From contig NC_080573.1 of the NCBI RefSeq assembly GCF_029962835.1, forward strand, positions 92,003,501 to 92,067,500: DNA of 64,000 bases, read 5' to 3'. This document shows, in pieces, positions 24,972-38,444 of this stretch. The DNA is from Magnolia sinica. Its lineage: Eukaryota; Streptophyta; Magnoliopsida; Magnoliales; Magnoliaceae. The position numbers and the translations under genes are program-made. The notes beneath the pieces are model-generated. The model had not been told where the DNA came from. It made no database searches and saw only the letters and a program-made list of their open reading frames with translations. The first letter of the stretch is position 1; each line of letters starts with the position of its first letter.

Positions 24972-25488
24972 GGATTTCCTGCGAAAGCCTTTCAAGGGAA
25001 GTTCCTGCGCAAGGATGCCGGGTGGGGCCCACTGATATATTTCAGTGAAGTCCATCCGTCCATCCATTTTGAGATATTATTTTAGGACGTGGAACTAAAA
25101 AGGAGATGAATCCAACACTCAAGTCGGCCACACGAGAGGAAATAGTGGCATTCAGTTCATCACATTTTTATGGCCATAAAATTTCTGTATCAGGCTATAT
25201 TTTTGTTGTTTTCACTTCATCACATTTGGAATGACCTTATAAACGGTTTGGATAGCATATAAACATCAAGGTGGATTCCACGGAGGTTTCAACGGTAGGA
25301 ATTTCTTTTCCCGATTTCCCCTCTCGTGTGACCCCTTTTAAGTCTTTTATCCACCTCATTTTTCGTATAACACCCTAAAATGAGCTCGTAAAACGGATGG
25401 ACGGAATGAATTTCTCCATACATTGGAGTTGGCCCCACCCAGCATCCTTGCGCAGGAACTTCCTGCGAAAGGCTTTCGCAGTAAATCC
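24972..25488. mobile_element. MITE with about 60-bp inverted ends (GGATTTCCTGCGAAAGCC)
   Basis: The left arm ggatttcctgcgaaagcc ... ttcctgcgcaaggatgc is matched in reverse complement by gcatccttgcgcaggaactt ... ggctttcgcagtaaatcc at the right end. The right arm also contains a local palindrome (tgcgaaaggctttcgca). The interior has the family signature with ccgtccatccatttt and aaaacggatggacgg inverted. It begins 47 bp after the preceding MITE. Confidence 0.75.
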
Positions 25489-26099
25489 GCGTCCGCAATC
25501 CATGCTTCTTTCTGCTTGTCGTTTCAGAGAAGGCGTTTGATAATTGTGTAGTACAGTACATTGCGCTGTAGCTAGGGTACAGATGCGGCTCATACGCCAC
25601 ACGTGGAATGTACTTCTGATCCTGACCGTCCAGTGGAACCCACTGTAGATGGACTATAACCCAAAATTACTATGAAAGTGGAACTCTAACCGGCAGAGTT
25701 TTGGACATAAAAAGGACTGTAAAAGTGAAAAGTAGCAGACCGTCCGGATTGGCAAATAAAGGGATCACACAAATATCAACTTGGTCCTGGCCCAAGAGAA
25801 GTTTTTAACCGGATCTGGTTCTTTTTATTATTATTATTATTATTATTTATCACGCCTTAAAATGAGCAAATACCTCAAAGTGGCCCCATGTCAGGGATCC
25901 CACTGACCAACCCCATAACAAAAGAAGGCTAAGTGAAAGCCCCGCTAGTGGAAGCAAGCGTACTTGCGTTGTATAGGATTTGCTCACCAGGTAATTCCCA
26001 CAATGTCAATGCCGTGTTAAAAAATCAGGACCTTCCAATCAGTCGTAGAGCCGGCTCACATATCAAACTTCGAGAAATGATCTGCTAGAGAACCGAAAC
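25489..26099. other. Gene-free stretch with short (ATT)n run
   Basis: No gene was seen. A TTA/ATT run lies at about 25824-25850. Confidence 0.4.
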
Positions 26100-26580
26100 A
26101 CTTATAGATGAATCAAGCAAAGTACTTATAATCATATAACCAAAATCAAATAAAAATAATTTAAATTTTATATGGAAAAACCCTTGCCGGAAAAAACTAC
26201 AGCGTGCACACAACAACGAGTAATGCACTATGAAAGCAGAAATTACAAGAGATAGCATTACCAATTTGAACGAGCCTCGAATTTACTTCACAAGCCTTAG
26301 ATATGCCCTTGAAGCCCTTATGAACAAATTAAAAAGCCCCCTCTATACTCTGATATATATAAACAAATTCTGTACTTAAGCAATTCTATGGGCATTTTCA
26401 ATGAGACCTTTTATGACATCGACAACCCTCGATGTCATCGAACTTACTTCAATGACATCAAGTAGCAGCACTGAAACGTTTCTGCAACTAACATGAAATT
26501 TTTTGAATTTTCTCAATGGCATCGGGTAGTTTGTTGATCATATTAACAAACCCTGTTGCTCACGGATTTAAGACATCAAT
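26100..26580. repeat. LTR-like repeat, copy 1
   Basis: This block shares the order 'gaaaaacccttgccgg', 'cactatgaaagcagaaatta', 'gaacgagcctcgaat' and 'gatgtcatcgaa' with the block at 27180-27700. The wording is typical of old copia-type solo LTRs. No internal coding region lies between the copies that would make them one element. Confidence 0.5.
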
Positions 26581-27179
26581 AACATGGTCAATTCTTTACA
26601 CCATTTGTTTCTTTTGTACACGTGAGCTCACTTGATCTTTGTATTTCTTTGATGTTTTGAGACATGGCATCAACACAATGAGGATTTCTAGATGAGTGGC
26701 TCCAATGTAAAACACTTGTGATTCCATTTTGCGTGTGAAGAGTAATTTTTCTTTTGGGCTTGTTTGGAGTAATGGAAAGCATAAGCTAAGATTTTTTAAA
26801 TCTAGGATCTATTTTAAACTATATTGTCTAGCAAAACAAATTATCTTCTTTTTTTTTTTTTGCAAAAAATAAAATAAAATCTAGGTATCTGCTAACATAT
26901 GATAGATTAGTATATGTAATATGTTTCAGATGCTTGAAAGTGAATAGTAGTGTACATATGGCATGCATGGCATGTGTGAGTGCTTGAAGCTGAATTATGT
27001 TACTTGTGATACATGTGAGTTGCTTGAAGTTGTATGGTATGTGGACAAGACACATATAGGTATATTTGACATTTGACATTTGTAACTAGATTACAACACT
27101 AATGCTCATTGACACTATTAATACTGTTAGGGGAACCACGGAAGCACACAGAGATGAATTTAGGATAGCAATCTAATAG

Positions 27180-27700
27180 CACCAAGCAAACTTAAAGAGA
27201 ATACAACGATTTAACATAGAAAAACCCTCTGGGGAAAAATCCACGGAATAAATTGATAAAAAATTCACTATGAAAACAGAAATTACAAAGAGAGATGACT
27301 TATCTAATTCGAACAACCTCGAATCTCACCCTTGCTACACCCATTTGAAACCCTAGAACAATTTAGAAACTCTTGGAATACCTCCTTTGCACCCATATAT
27401 ATACCTTTAGAAAGAATCTTAAACGAAATAGGAAGCAAATTTCACAAATTCGACATATCCACAAAATTCTACACGAAACCGTTCGATGTCATCGAACACC
27501 CTTCGATGATATTAAAAAACTGCCAAAATCGTCTAGCAAACAAACATGGGATTTCTGAAAATCTTCGATTGCTTGACCTAGCTTCGATGTTATCAAAAAA
27601 CTAATATGTCCAGCAACCAACAAAGGAGATTTGAAAAATACTCGATGACATCGAACCCGTCATCGACAGACTGTTGATATTATAGATTTAAGACATCTAT
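27180..27700. repeat. LTR-like repeat, copy 2
   Basis: Direct-orientation relative of 26100-26580 ('gaaaaaccctctggg', 'cactatgaaaacagaaatta', 'gaacaacctcgaat', 'gatgtcatcgaa'). The copies are clearly diverged, so either two separate solo LTRs or remnants of one decayed element. Confidence 0.5.
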
Positions 27701-27850
27701 CAACAACAATTGGCATATCTAGTATATCTAAAATAATTGAAGATTGACGATAGCACACGTGGCATGCTCAAATCTAAGGCACAAGAGAAGGCGAACCGCG
27801 GTACATGTGACACATTAGCACATGTGAGGTGCAAGAGAAGATGGATGGTG

Positions 27851-28020
27851 TACATTTGGCATATTAATATACATGGGATGCTTTACACATGGGGAGTAAG
27901 AAGATGGATGGTGACATATGTGGTACATTAACACGGTGTACATTTGGCATATTAATACGTGGGATGCTTTACACATAGGGAGTAAGAAGATGGATGGTGA
28001 CACATGTAGTATGTTAACAC
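27851..28020. repeat. Two-copy tandem repeat, about 88 bp unit
   Basis: tacatttggcatattaat begins at 27851 and again at 27939, each followed by gggatgctttacaca and agtaagaagatggatggtga. Partial further copies extend left to about 27780 and right to about 28100. Confidence 0.85.
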
Positions 28021-29297
28021 ATGTGGCATAATGTCATGTGCAATGCATGACTAAAAATGGATAATGGTTCATTTGGCACATTGGCACCTGGATGGTTGCA
28101 CATTTGACATAAGCTTTGAGAAATCCGTTTCCCTTTTATCATGAGAAAATGTCCTTCTTATGAAGAAAAGTGGAAAAGTAAATTTGTTTTTTTCCAACAA
28201 ATTTAGAAAGTGAGTTTCCAACAAATTCCAGCCTGAGAAACAATAGAATTTGAGTTTCATGAAAAACAAAATTTCAAATCCTTTACTTTCCATAAATCTG
28301 AACGGCCCCTTAGAGAAGAGCTTTCATACCCTGGTAGGGTGTGATAGATGATATGTTGGCACTTTTGAAATTACTTTAAAGAGTTTCATATTTGTCATAT
28401 AAGTCAATTGTAAAACTGTCCAATTTATGTTTCCGGCTCTAATGTCCAATGATACAAAAATTGCGCTTATTTGATTATATGACAATTGACCAATCAAACA
28501 TGAAAAAGTGTCTAAACGTGCCTACGATCCAGAGGATAGAACTGCACAACCAATCAGATTTTGGGCCATTGACTAAGCTACTGTGGGTTCGTTTACTTTG
28601 AGGGTGCTTGCATATCAAGTGCCGTAAGCTGCCCGAGTATCTTGTAACTCTTTTTTTGTTTTTTGTTTTTTGTTTTTTTATTTTTGGTTTATTTTTGGTT
28701 TTTTTTTTTTTTTTTGGTTTATTATTATGATTATTATTTTTTCAATTTACTTATTGGCAGTTTCTTGCTTGAATGCGGTTTATTACATTTTATTTTTATT
28801 ATCTTAATATGTATATCATTTCAACGCTAGCTGTCCAACCTAGATTTCATCTAGGGAAGATATCCGCACTTGAACATTTATAATGGACAAGTGATATATA
28901 TATATGTTTATGATGATCTGAATCGTCCATTCATTATATAAGCGCCATAAGTGGACCATAGACCAAAAATAACAATAATCAAACAGTCCTAACCATGTAA
29001 AAAAGCCGAACAAGATTGCATAATATTAATGGTACAGATTACAATGAATTAAAAAGGAAGGCAGCGTTAGGGAGACACGTAAGACAGTAATTCCTGCTGC
29101 ATGGATGCAACGCAAGTCTGTAATTTGTCCCGTGATATAATACAGTCTATCTTCAGCTGCACGGTGGATAAACAACGAGAACCTCTAGCAATGAGCTGGA
29201 TTATAAATGAGCTGGTTATTATCTATTTATACAATGATGGAATGAAAGTCTGCAAAACATGAAAATGTGCTGAAAAACATGACAAAACCAGAATTCC

Positions 29298-29298
<1 letters not shown>
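28021..29298. other. Gene-free stretch with T-rich run
   Basis: No coding homology was recognised. A T-rich low-complexity run (tttttgttttttg units) lies at about 28648-28740. Confidence 0.4.
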
Positions 29299-29380
<82 letters not shown>

Positions 29381-29399
29381 TATTTAGATCCTAGCTTGA

Positions 29400-29474
<75 letters not shown>

Positions 29475-29500
29475 TCTGTATTTAGATCCTAGCTTGAATA
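29299..29500. repeat. (AT)n/(GA)n compound microsatellite, duplicated with its flank
   Basis: A TA run (about 29299-29321) continues into a GA run to 29376. The unique flank ctgtatttagatcctagctt then follows, a second GA run covers 29402-29472, and the same flank appears again. A segment of repeat plus flank has therefore been duplicated in tandem. Confidence 0.9.
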
Positions 29501-31247
29501 AACTTCCATGCCACGCATGGGTGGGTTTTCTGTCCGTTTGGGGCAGATATATAGAGAGCACCCTTTGATCACCTTCCAACTGCTTTGACCATTCGACTAA
29601 TGGTCAAATTTCCTTTCATCATGACTTAGCCCAATAGTCTTTATAATTGCCAACTGAGCCAACGGCCAAATAAGCCTCCCAGGTACAACACATCACACGA
29701 AGGTGACCAAACTCAACATCCACTAAGGCACCACATCACGAGGCTGGTCAATCTAACAAACCGCCACCTCAAGCCGTGGACCATGGCTTGCATCATGGCT
29801 CTACTCAAGTCTGGTGTTAGTTTAGAAAAAGTTTAAGGCTCCTTGACCTCCTCATGTTGACGTGTACATGCATAGGCCCCAAGCAAGCAACGAACCATAT
29901 TGTGTGCCCATGAAGTGTGAGAAAAGCACCTAAGCCACTTCCTAATGTTCTTATTGTTGTAACCTATTTTTTAGTACCGATCTTGGAAAAGACAATTAGA
30001 AAAGGACATGTGTTATTACATAAGAAATATACGACTTGCATAAGATATGTGAGGATATTTGGAGCACGTTTGGTAGAAATGACAGTTGGCACTGGTTGAG
30101 TAATATATGCCATCCAAAGGCGGAACATCATTCAACAAGAATAGTCTTGCAAACGGTTATTAGGATAGCTGTTAAAAAGAGAAAGAAGAGTTTGGAAGGC
30201 CAGAGTGGTGTTGAAGTGGTTGCTATAACTGTTGGATGTGAGAAGATGCATCCAGACAGATATTTCAAGAAAGTCTTGTAGCGTAATATTTTTGTGATGC
30301 ATATATTTTGATTTATCCAGAGATTTCATAGGTATTCATAAACAATATAAACAAGCACATACGAACACAATGCAAAGGAAGACATTCTATTACAGAGATT
30401 CCGAGTTCTTTTACATATTAGGCTATGATATGGCACAAGCCCTTAATTACGTCATGTAAAATACCATTGATTAAAAGGCAAAAGATTTATGGACATATTT
30501 TAAAGAATATCACTTAGGTTATGCCAAGTTGTCCAGTTGACTTGGACCATCCTTATAGAGTTAGGAATTAGAGTTCTTATTAGGCAGGACTTGAGTCCTC
30601 TCTTTAGACTGGATTGCTAAGCCTCTAATTGGGCGGTTCAACTCTGAGCTCCTCCTCTGGGATGGAGACTTTTAGAAGACTATCCATGACTCTGAATCCA
30701 ATCCATAAATATTTATGTCTTAGGGGCATACTCCCGGCTAACATGGGGCAGTAATGGGCTTTAACTTTGGCATAACACAAGCAATTGAAGAAATTAGTAA
30801 GTGGTCATTCTTTGAACCACAAGATACTCATATCATCATAATCCTTAAGATGTCATAACTGCCGAGATGAGCTTTACCGAATTTATGAAGTTGGATGAAT
30901 CATGCTTATTATCAAGATGCCATAAGTTCTTCAGAGGGCATTGCAGATCCCCTGGAGGTCATTATAAGGGGACAGACATTGCTGCGCTAGGCCATTTGAC
31001 CACCATAGTGGGTTGCATAACTACCGTGGTGAACAAGACGACTGTCACAGTGAGAAGGGTGGTTGTCGCTCCAGACCGTCATGCAGTCACAGGAAGTGGT
31101 TTGGCCACCCCGGTTAGCTTATGACTTCCGCAGTGGTTAACCGTAGCAGTCGCTCATCGTCACAGACAAGTCCAGATTTCCATAGATCCCAATAGCTTTC
31201 CCTGGGATTTTTATGGCACACTGATGTTCCCTTTGAGTGAATTCGTT
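29501..31247. other. Gene-free stretch; possible LTR-type debris
   Basis: No conserved protein was recognised in any frame. The open frame at 30867-31124 has Thr/Val-rich composition and no homology I know. This stretch leads directly into the 31248-31396 repeat, so it may be the upstream part of the same unidentified LTR. Confidence 0.3.
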
Positions 31248-31396
31248 GCGCTACCTTGCTTAGATCGCTGGTGACCAGCGATGGAGTTTTAAAGATTTTG
31301 ACGATACCTTCCGGTTTCCTCTTTGACCCAATAGTCTAAAGAATGCTTTCTCTCTCTCTCTAAGAGAGAGAAATGAGCTATTTATAGGCCAGGGGT
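31248..31396 (+). repeat. Direct repeat 'X', left copy, with TATA-like motif
   Basis: It begins gcgctaccttgcttagatcg and ends tatttataggccaggggt. It is matched at roughly 97 percent by eye by 43934-44078 in the same orientation, differing mainly at three bases and a TC-run length. It contains 'gagctatttatagg', which looks like an LTR TATA box, so it may be part of an LTR of another element. Confidence 0.85.
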
Positions 31397-34300
31397 TGGT
31401 ACGCCCCAAACTCGGAAACCGGGCTCACAAAATTCTCAATCACCGAATCCGGCGCCGACAGCCTCCATAGAATCCCATTCTCAGCTCCCAGCCCCCATTT
31501 GCCATGTTCCGATCCTGGGATGCTACGAGGAGAATTTTCAACACCAGTTTGATTCGTAATAAGCATAACCAAATGCATAACCCACAAATAACAACCAAAA
31601 ACTCCATCACATTTCCACTATGATCAAAAACTTTACAAGAGCATAAAGGAAAATATAATGATAATGAATAAAAAGCTCCAAGATGATTTGCAAAGCGCTC
31701 CTGCCTCAGCGCTACTGTGCTCCAACGTCACCTGCATGCAACGGTCGTGCATAAGCTTATGGAAAGCTTAGAAGGTGGTGTAAGTGTGTGCGTAAAGTAG
31801 TAATACAATTATGCAGTATCAGAGTAGTGCGGAATATGCTGATGAATTCATGAATGCTATGAGCTGTACCAAGGCTATGCGGTGCAAAATACAACTCAAG
31901 CATACGAATCCTCATCTAAGTCCACATATCAATACAACTCAACTCTGAAATATCACTGGGGTCTAGTACACTCCAACCAGATTGCCGCCCCATTGCGCGC
32001 AATAAGGTGAGTGGAAGAGACCTCACTATCCGCTTGCTAATATTAGGCTCGGCTCGTCAATAGTGGACCCATTCCTCGAGCTGGATAGACTCAACCTAGC
32101 TTTGCCCCCTCCTCTTGGGCGGGTAAGGCCGCACCCCCTTCTAACAGACCACGACACAATGGAAAGCGATACCGTCTGGTAATCAGCACTCGACGCTCAT
32201 GTACCCACTCGGTCTAGACGTTGGAGCAACCTCCTGGTACCATAAGGGTTTAGGGACTTTCACCCAGGGATATCTATAACACCCCTTGTAGAACAAAATT
32301 TTCGGTATCCAATCCTACCAACCACGATATGCTTGTGGAGGTTACGACCCTAATGTCGCTAGGGCGTACCGTACCATATCACATAATGCGAATGCATGAA
32401 TCACCCTATCCAGTCATGCAGCAATCTTGCGCGTATCGTGCGCTTATGTAGGGCAACACCGCCTATCCGGGAGTCCATAAACAATCTGCCTGAAGGCATA
32501 TGCTATGATCAGTCACTTCTCATATCAAGCATACATATGATGTGTATGATCGTGAATCATGGAACTATACTAGGCATGTTATATGGTAATGGATGCGGTT
32601 CATAATGAAGATGGGCCTAGACAGCCTACACATTACATGTACGGGCCTATCAATGGGCTCTAGGGAGAGTTATAATGTGGACATTTAACCAACACTATAC
32701 TTGCAATGTGGACGTCAAACCAACATTGCTCCTAAGGCATAACCCGTCGTAAACATCATTACATAAACTATGTTGGGATCACACATTGCAATGCACCTTA
32801 GGTACATCCCATTGGACCTTCAATACATCAAATGGGCCGTATCACATGGGCCTTACATTCGTCAAATGGGCCGTATTAATGGGCCTTACATTCATCAAAT
32901 GAGCCTCATTAATGGGCCTCACCAACGGGCCTTATGTACATTGCAATGGGTCATAGCCCATGGGCCTTAAAATACATCACAATGGGCCTAATCACATGGG
33001 CCTTATGTATATCAAATGGGCCACACCAATTAGGCCCCAAGCACATCAAATGGGCCACACCCAACATAAGTGGTGGTGATGATTTCCACCATTAAAATTC
33101 TTAAGGCCCACCATGAAATATGTTTCCCATCCAACCCCTTTCATAATTTACATAGTGATAGATGAAGTGGGAACAAATATCAACTTGATGGGAAATTGTT
33201 ATGGCCCCTTGGAAATTTTTGAACAGTGGACGTCATTGACCACTATTTTGAATGATGGGGTCCACTTGAATTTTAGATCTGGCTCATCCCTTAACTCCTG
33301 CCACAAAATGATCTTTTAAAATGCTTGGGTGGATGGGATGCAACACATGTATCATGGTGGGTTCCACTGTCATTGGACAACGAGAACAAAACACATACAT
33401 CATGGGTCCCACCGTCCGTGGACGGTGTGCATAAAGCACATACATCACTCTAGGATTCCACCATCCACCTGGACGGTGTGAATAAAACACATACATCAAT
33501 GTGGGTCCCACGTGGGGCCCACCATAACATTTGCTTTCCATCCAACCTGTGGTTAAGGTCGCACGGACCTGGACAACAAAAAGAAAAAAAAACTAGAAAA
33601 AGGGTTTCAATTTTAGACGTTCAACCTTACTGTTTCCTACGGTGTGGGCCACCTAAGCTCTCGATCAAGCTGATTTTTGGAGTGGGTCCACTTCATGGAG
33701 TGGCCCACCCGATGAACGGTATGGATATCAAATATACATCATGGTAGGGCCCACAGCAGGGGCCATGGGTCCCTACCTTCCGCCCGCCCGCCTACAGCGC
33801 AGGCGCTGCCTGCGCCTCTTAGCAGCAGCAGCAGCTGCTACTATTTATATATTTTGGTGCATTAAAACATCGGATGAATCCAATTTTTTTGTAGTTTTTC
33901 ACATGTAGGGCCCGCATCGGATGAATCCAACTTGCCCATTGGTTCCCATATCTCAAGACAAACCAAACAAGCCCAATATTCAATATCTTTTGGTGCATTA
34001 AAACATCAGGTGAATTTTTAACGGTAAAAATCACCATTTGCTATGCTATGGCCCGCCAGAACATCGGATTGAGTCCAGTTTTTAGCTCAACATCTAAAAT
34101 GACCAAGGGAAAGGAATGGATGGTATAGATCAAAAACATACATCAAGATGGGGCCTATATGAGTGGGCCACCCCATGAGCTTGGAAACAAGCTAATATTT
34201 GTGTTTTATCAGTGACGTCCAGCGTCTCTGGACGCTGGACGGATTCTCACAGAACATGCATGGAGGTGGGCTTTGCTCAAGTGGGCCACCTCATGATGGA

Positions 34301-34440
34301 TGGTGTGGGTACAACACATATAAGGTGGGCCCCACTTCTAGATGTTTTGGATAAAATACATACCTCGTGGTGGGGTCCATCCAATCCAGGTGGGCCACAC
34401 AACCACATCATCATCACATAAAAAAATATAGAAAAAGAGG

Positions 34441-34471
<31 letters not shown>

Positions 34472-35081
34472 TGGGACACGCGTGTGATGGAGGGACCCCG
34501 ACACTATGGGCCCTCTGTTGCAATCGATCATACATCAAGTGGGTCCCATTATATGTGGGCCCATTAATTCAAAAAAAAAAATCTAATGGTGGAGATTCCT
34601 TCTCCATAAAAATAGACGGTCTAGATAACCCATATACAAGCTAGGAAGGTAAACATCATGATGGGGTCTATGGAGAATGGCCCCATCATGGAATGATATG
34701 AGGATCAAGGTGGGCCATCGACCACACCTAGGGTCCAAAGTGAGATCCATATCATCAATCAGGAGGCCTCACTTGACCCATCTTAAAAACATGCAAATCT
34801 AAGCCTATGAAGCACCCACCGGCTTCTTCTTGCACCCTAGGCTTCCTTAGCTCCTTAGCTTTGATTCCAATGGAGGAGATGAGGTTTAGATGGTTGAGAT
34901 GAGAGATGAAAGGGTAGGAAAGTGAGCCACACTTGTAACTTGGAAGAGATGGGGAAAGGCTTGGACGTATGGAGGTTTTTGGGTTGCTTGGATTGTGATT
35001 TGAAAATGAAGGAGAGAGAGGGTTGTAAAGAGAGATGGTGATGGAGTGATGGATGGGAGAGAGAGGGATGGGTGTGTAAGG
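31397..35081 (-). mobile_element. Distal part of the 3' LTR of the Tekay-like chromovirus (LTR end at 31397)
   Basis: Read on the minus strand this continues the LTR begun at 41219-40773, which was split by the plus-strand LTR at 35082-40772. The LTR end is ggcgtacca (31397 is its last base). Content in minus order: CT-rich arm (35076-34850), a region of short GC-rich motifs (gtgggccc, accgtccagc) at about 34800-33080, then atgggcc-type repeats and the tail with ccgacagcctcc and tgagctcgg-type sequence. Non-coding. The summed LTR length (about 4.1 kb) is shorter than the inserted copy, so internal deletions have occurred. Confidence 0.75.
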
Positions 35082-35537
35082 TGTAAGGCCCGCATCTTAG
35101 ATCGTACCGTTCCCTAGGCTTCCGCGGCTATCTCGGTCAAATTCCGACGACCCACGATCTGTTACCGGCATTTGCACGCGATCCTGAGTCGTGGCTTATA
35201 TATCAGAGTCGGCTCGACTCGAAACTTGCACCATTGCGACCGCGCCGTCGCCGCGGTTCCGACGCCATGTATTACGCGTCGAGGCGATACTCGGGCCAGG
35301 AGATGTAGGCTTGCGTTCAATACGAGGAAAACGCCGCGTGTTGTAATTTTCAAGAGAAAGTCCCATCAATCACATCAAATGTCACATCAATCCATCAATC
35401 ATAAGTCAAGTACATCCCATCACAAGCCATCACTCACCCTTACCTTTCCTTACCCAAGGTCAATGCAATCCATGCTTAGCCCATTCTTTTCTTACAAAAG
35501 TCAAATGACCCCATCCCTTTCCACTCCATCACCACTC

Positions 35538-35568
<31 letters not shown>

Positions 35569-37149
35569 CTCACCCTCCCAAGCAACTCCCAAGGAGAGGA
35601 AACGTCCAAGCTCTCCATGAGAAGAGCCATGTGTGGCCCACTCCCTATCACCCTATCTCTCATCTCCACCCTTGGATCATCATCTCCACCGTTAAAGGAA
35701 CACTTTTGGAGCATTGGAAGGCTAGGGAGGAAGAAGAATGAGAGGTGGGTGCTTCTTTCTCTCCCTCTCTTTTTAATTTTTATGTGATGATGGATCCCAC
35801 CTTGATGTGTCTTATCTACGCCATCCAACCACTTGGTGGCCCACCTGTAGCATGCCTATAGGTGGGGCTATATATATGTGTGTGTGTGTTACCCAAACCG
35901 TCCAGCGTCCAGGACGCTGGACGTGGCTGCTTAGTGAAGTGTGAACTGACGGTGTGTATACCGTCTAGCAATGAAAACAAAATGTCCAGCAATGAAAACA
36001 AAAATATCAGCTTAATTCTAAGCCTTGGGTGGGCTATTCATGTAGGCCCTACTTTGATATATGAATCAAATCCACGCCGTCCATTCCATTCCCAAGCTCA
36101 TTTTAGGCGTTGAGCCGATATATGAAGCCAATTCGATTTTCTGTCAAGCCATAGCGTGGAAAACAGTAGTTTTTATTGTTAAAACCCACTTTGATATTTC
36201 TATATGCCAAAACACATCGAATATTAGGCTCATTCAGGCTGTCTTGAGCCATAGAACCCAACCACTAGGTCGGATTCTCCTGATGTGGACCCCACATCAG
36301 AAAAGCCATGAAATTACTATTTTCAAAAAAATAAAAAAAAATCAAAGTAGCTGGCGTTGCTGCTGCTGTTGCAACAGCTGGACGCTGCGGTTGACAGCGG
36401 GCAAGGACCCACGGTCCCAACCGTGGGCCCCACCATGATGTGTGTTGATCATCATTGTCGTGCATTTGGTAGGTCCCCTTTTGGGACACTGGGCCCCCCA
36501 AAAATCAGCTATATGAGGGGCTCAGGTGGCCCACATCACAAGAAACAGTGAGGGTTGTACGTCTGCCATTGAAGCCCTTTTTGGGTTGGCAGAAGTTTTG
36601 GATCATCATGAAATTTGTTTTTCCTCTTCAATCCGGGTCTGTATGACCTTCTCAACTGATTGGATGGAAAATAAATACTATGGTGGGCCCCACGTGGGAC
36701 CCACCTATCCAGCGATTTTGCTGGGTACCGCACACTAGCACATGGCTGGGGTATTGACGCCGCCAAGATACGTGGGTCCACTACTGAGGACGTCAGCAGG
36801 TCGTCCAAACCCACCCTAATGTATGTTTTGTATCCCACCGTCCAGATGGCTGGACGGTGGGCCTTTCATGAATTTACATATGCCATCCAACCGTTCACTC
36901 ATTTGGTGACCGCGGACCCCCACCTGCTGTATACGGTTTATCCAACCGCCCATCCAGACCGTCCATTCATCAGACTGCCCGTCGGACGTTGATACTCCAC
37001 GTATGCATATTTATATATGATATATATATTATCATATAATACAATATTTTATATTAATAATAAATGCATGGTGGGCCACTCCCACGTGTGGACCCACCGT
37101 GATTTATGCATAAGATCAACATCGTCCAGAGCATGCAGGGGCCTGGACG

Positions 37150-37450
37150 GTGGCTTTTCATGGTTCCTGTACATATCATATTATATTATATTATATTATA
37201 TTACATGATGTTGTAGTATATTATATTATATTATATTATATTATATGTATATATATATATAATATAGCATATATGAATGAGAGGTGGGTCACACATGTGG
37301 ACCCACCACGATATAAGCATCAGATCTGCACCGTCCAGATCATCACTCTCTGGACGGTGGTTTTTCTTTATGTCAGATTATAATATAATGTAATATAATA
37401 TAATATATTATATGATATGATAATATAATATATTATATTATATTATATAT
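37150..37450. repeat. TTATA/TATAA-rich microsatellite blocks
   Basis: Runs of tatattatattatatt at about 37170-37265 and taatataatat at about 37380-37450, separated by a unit with atcaccgtccag-type motifs. A similar block sits at 63355-63400 in the other LTR copy, so these belong to the LTR. Confidence 0.8.
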
Positions 37451-38444
37451 GTTAAGGTGGACCACATTATGATGTATGTTACATCTGCACCATCCAGTTG
37501 CTGGACGGTGCAGCAGCCATGACGTCCAAGCCGTCCATCCATCTTACGGGTGGAGCCCACCGTGATGTATCCTTGCCGTCCATCCATTTGACGTGCATGC
37601 GGCCCCACCATGATGTGTGTGCTGTATTCTTACTGTCCATCCAATTTTGAGGGGCCACACGTGATGTATGGGTCTTATCCACACCGTTCATATGGTGGGA
37701 TGGTGGACCCCCCTTTCTTTTTGATGTATGTAGTCCATATCCAAGCCGTCCATTAGATTGGACGTAGGCCCACCATGCCACGTGTGTTTTATCCAAACCG
37801 TCTATACAATTGGTGAACTCATCCTTGGGCTTGAGACTAAAATAAGACAGATCTAATATCAAGTGGACAATCCTACAGAAAACAGTGGTGTTGAATGCCC
37901 ACCCTTGAAACCCCTTTGGGTTACAGAAGTTTTGATTCAATATAATATTTATTTTCCTTCCCTGTTCAGGTCCTTGTGACCTTATGAACAGTATGGATGG
38001 AAAATAAATACTGTGGTGGGCCCACCAGAAATATAACGATGGAAATCATTGTCACCATTGTCATTTGTGGCATGGTCCATATGATCCTTTGGATATGACT
38101 CATTTTTTTTATGCACCATAATGATTCCTTGCAATGAATGCATGATGTATTCGACTCGGCCCCTTCGACCGACCCAATTAATTCGACCCATTTGATCGGC
38201 CCATTTGATTCGACCCATTTGAATCGGCCCATTTGATTCGGCCTATTTGATTTAACCCATTTAATCGGCCCATTTGATGCAATTGAGACCCATGATGATG
38301 TATATTAGGCCCTGGTGCGAGACCGTGGGCACACTATATGTTTGGCCCTATGAGGGCCACCCTTTGGGAGTAATGTTGGTTAAATGAGCACATTGATGGA
38401 CAATGATGGTTTAATGTCCACATTGTGACCTCCCCTTAAGCCTT

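Noticed and set aside
35172..35741. 189-aa plus-strand open frame (and the similar 62458-62874 frame)
   Set aside because: Both lie at the start of the long LTR, are not conserved as proteins between copies, and run into CT-rich repeats.
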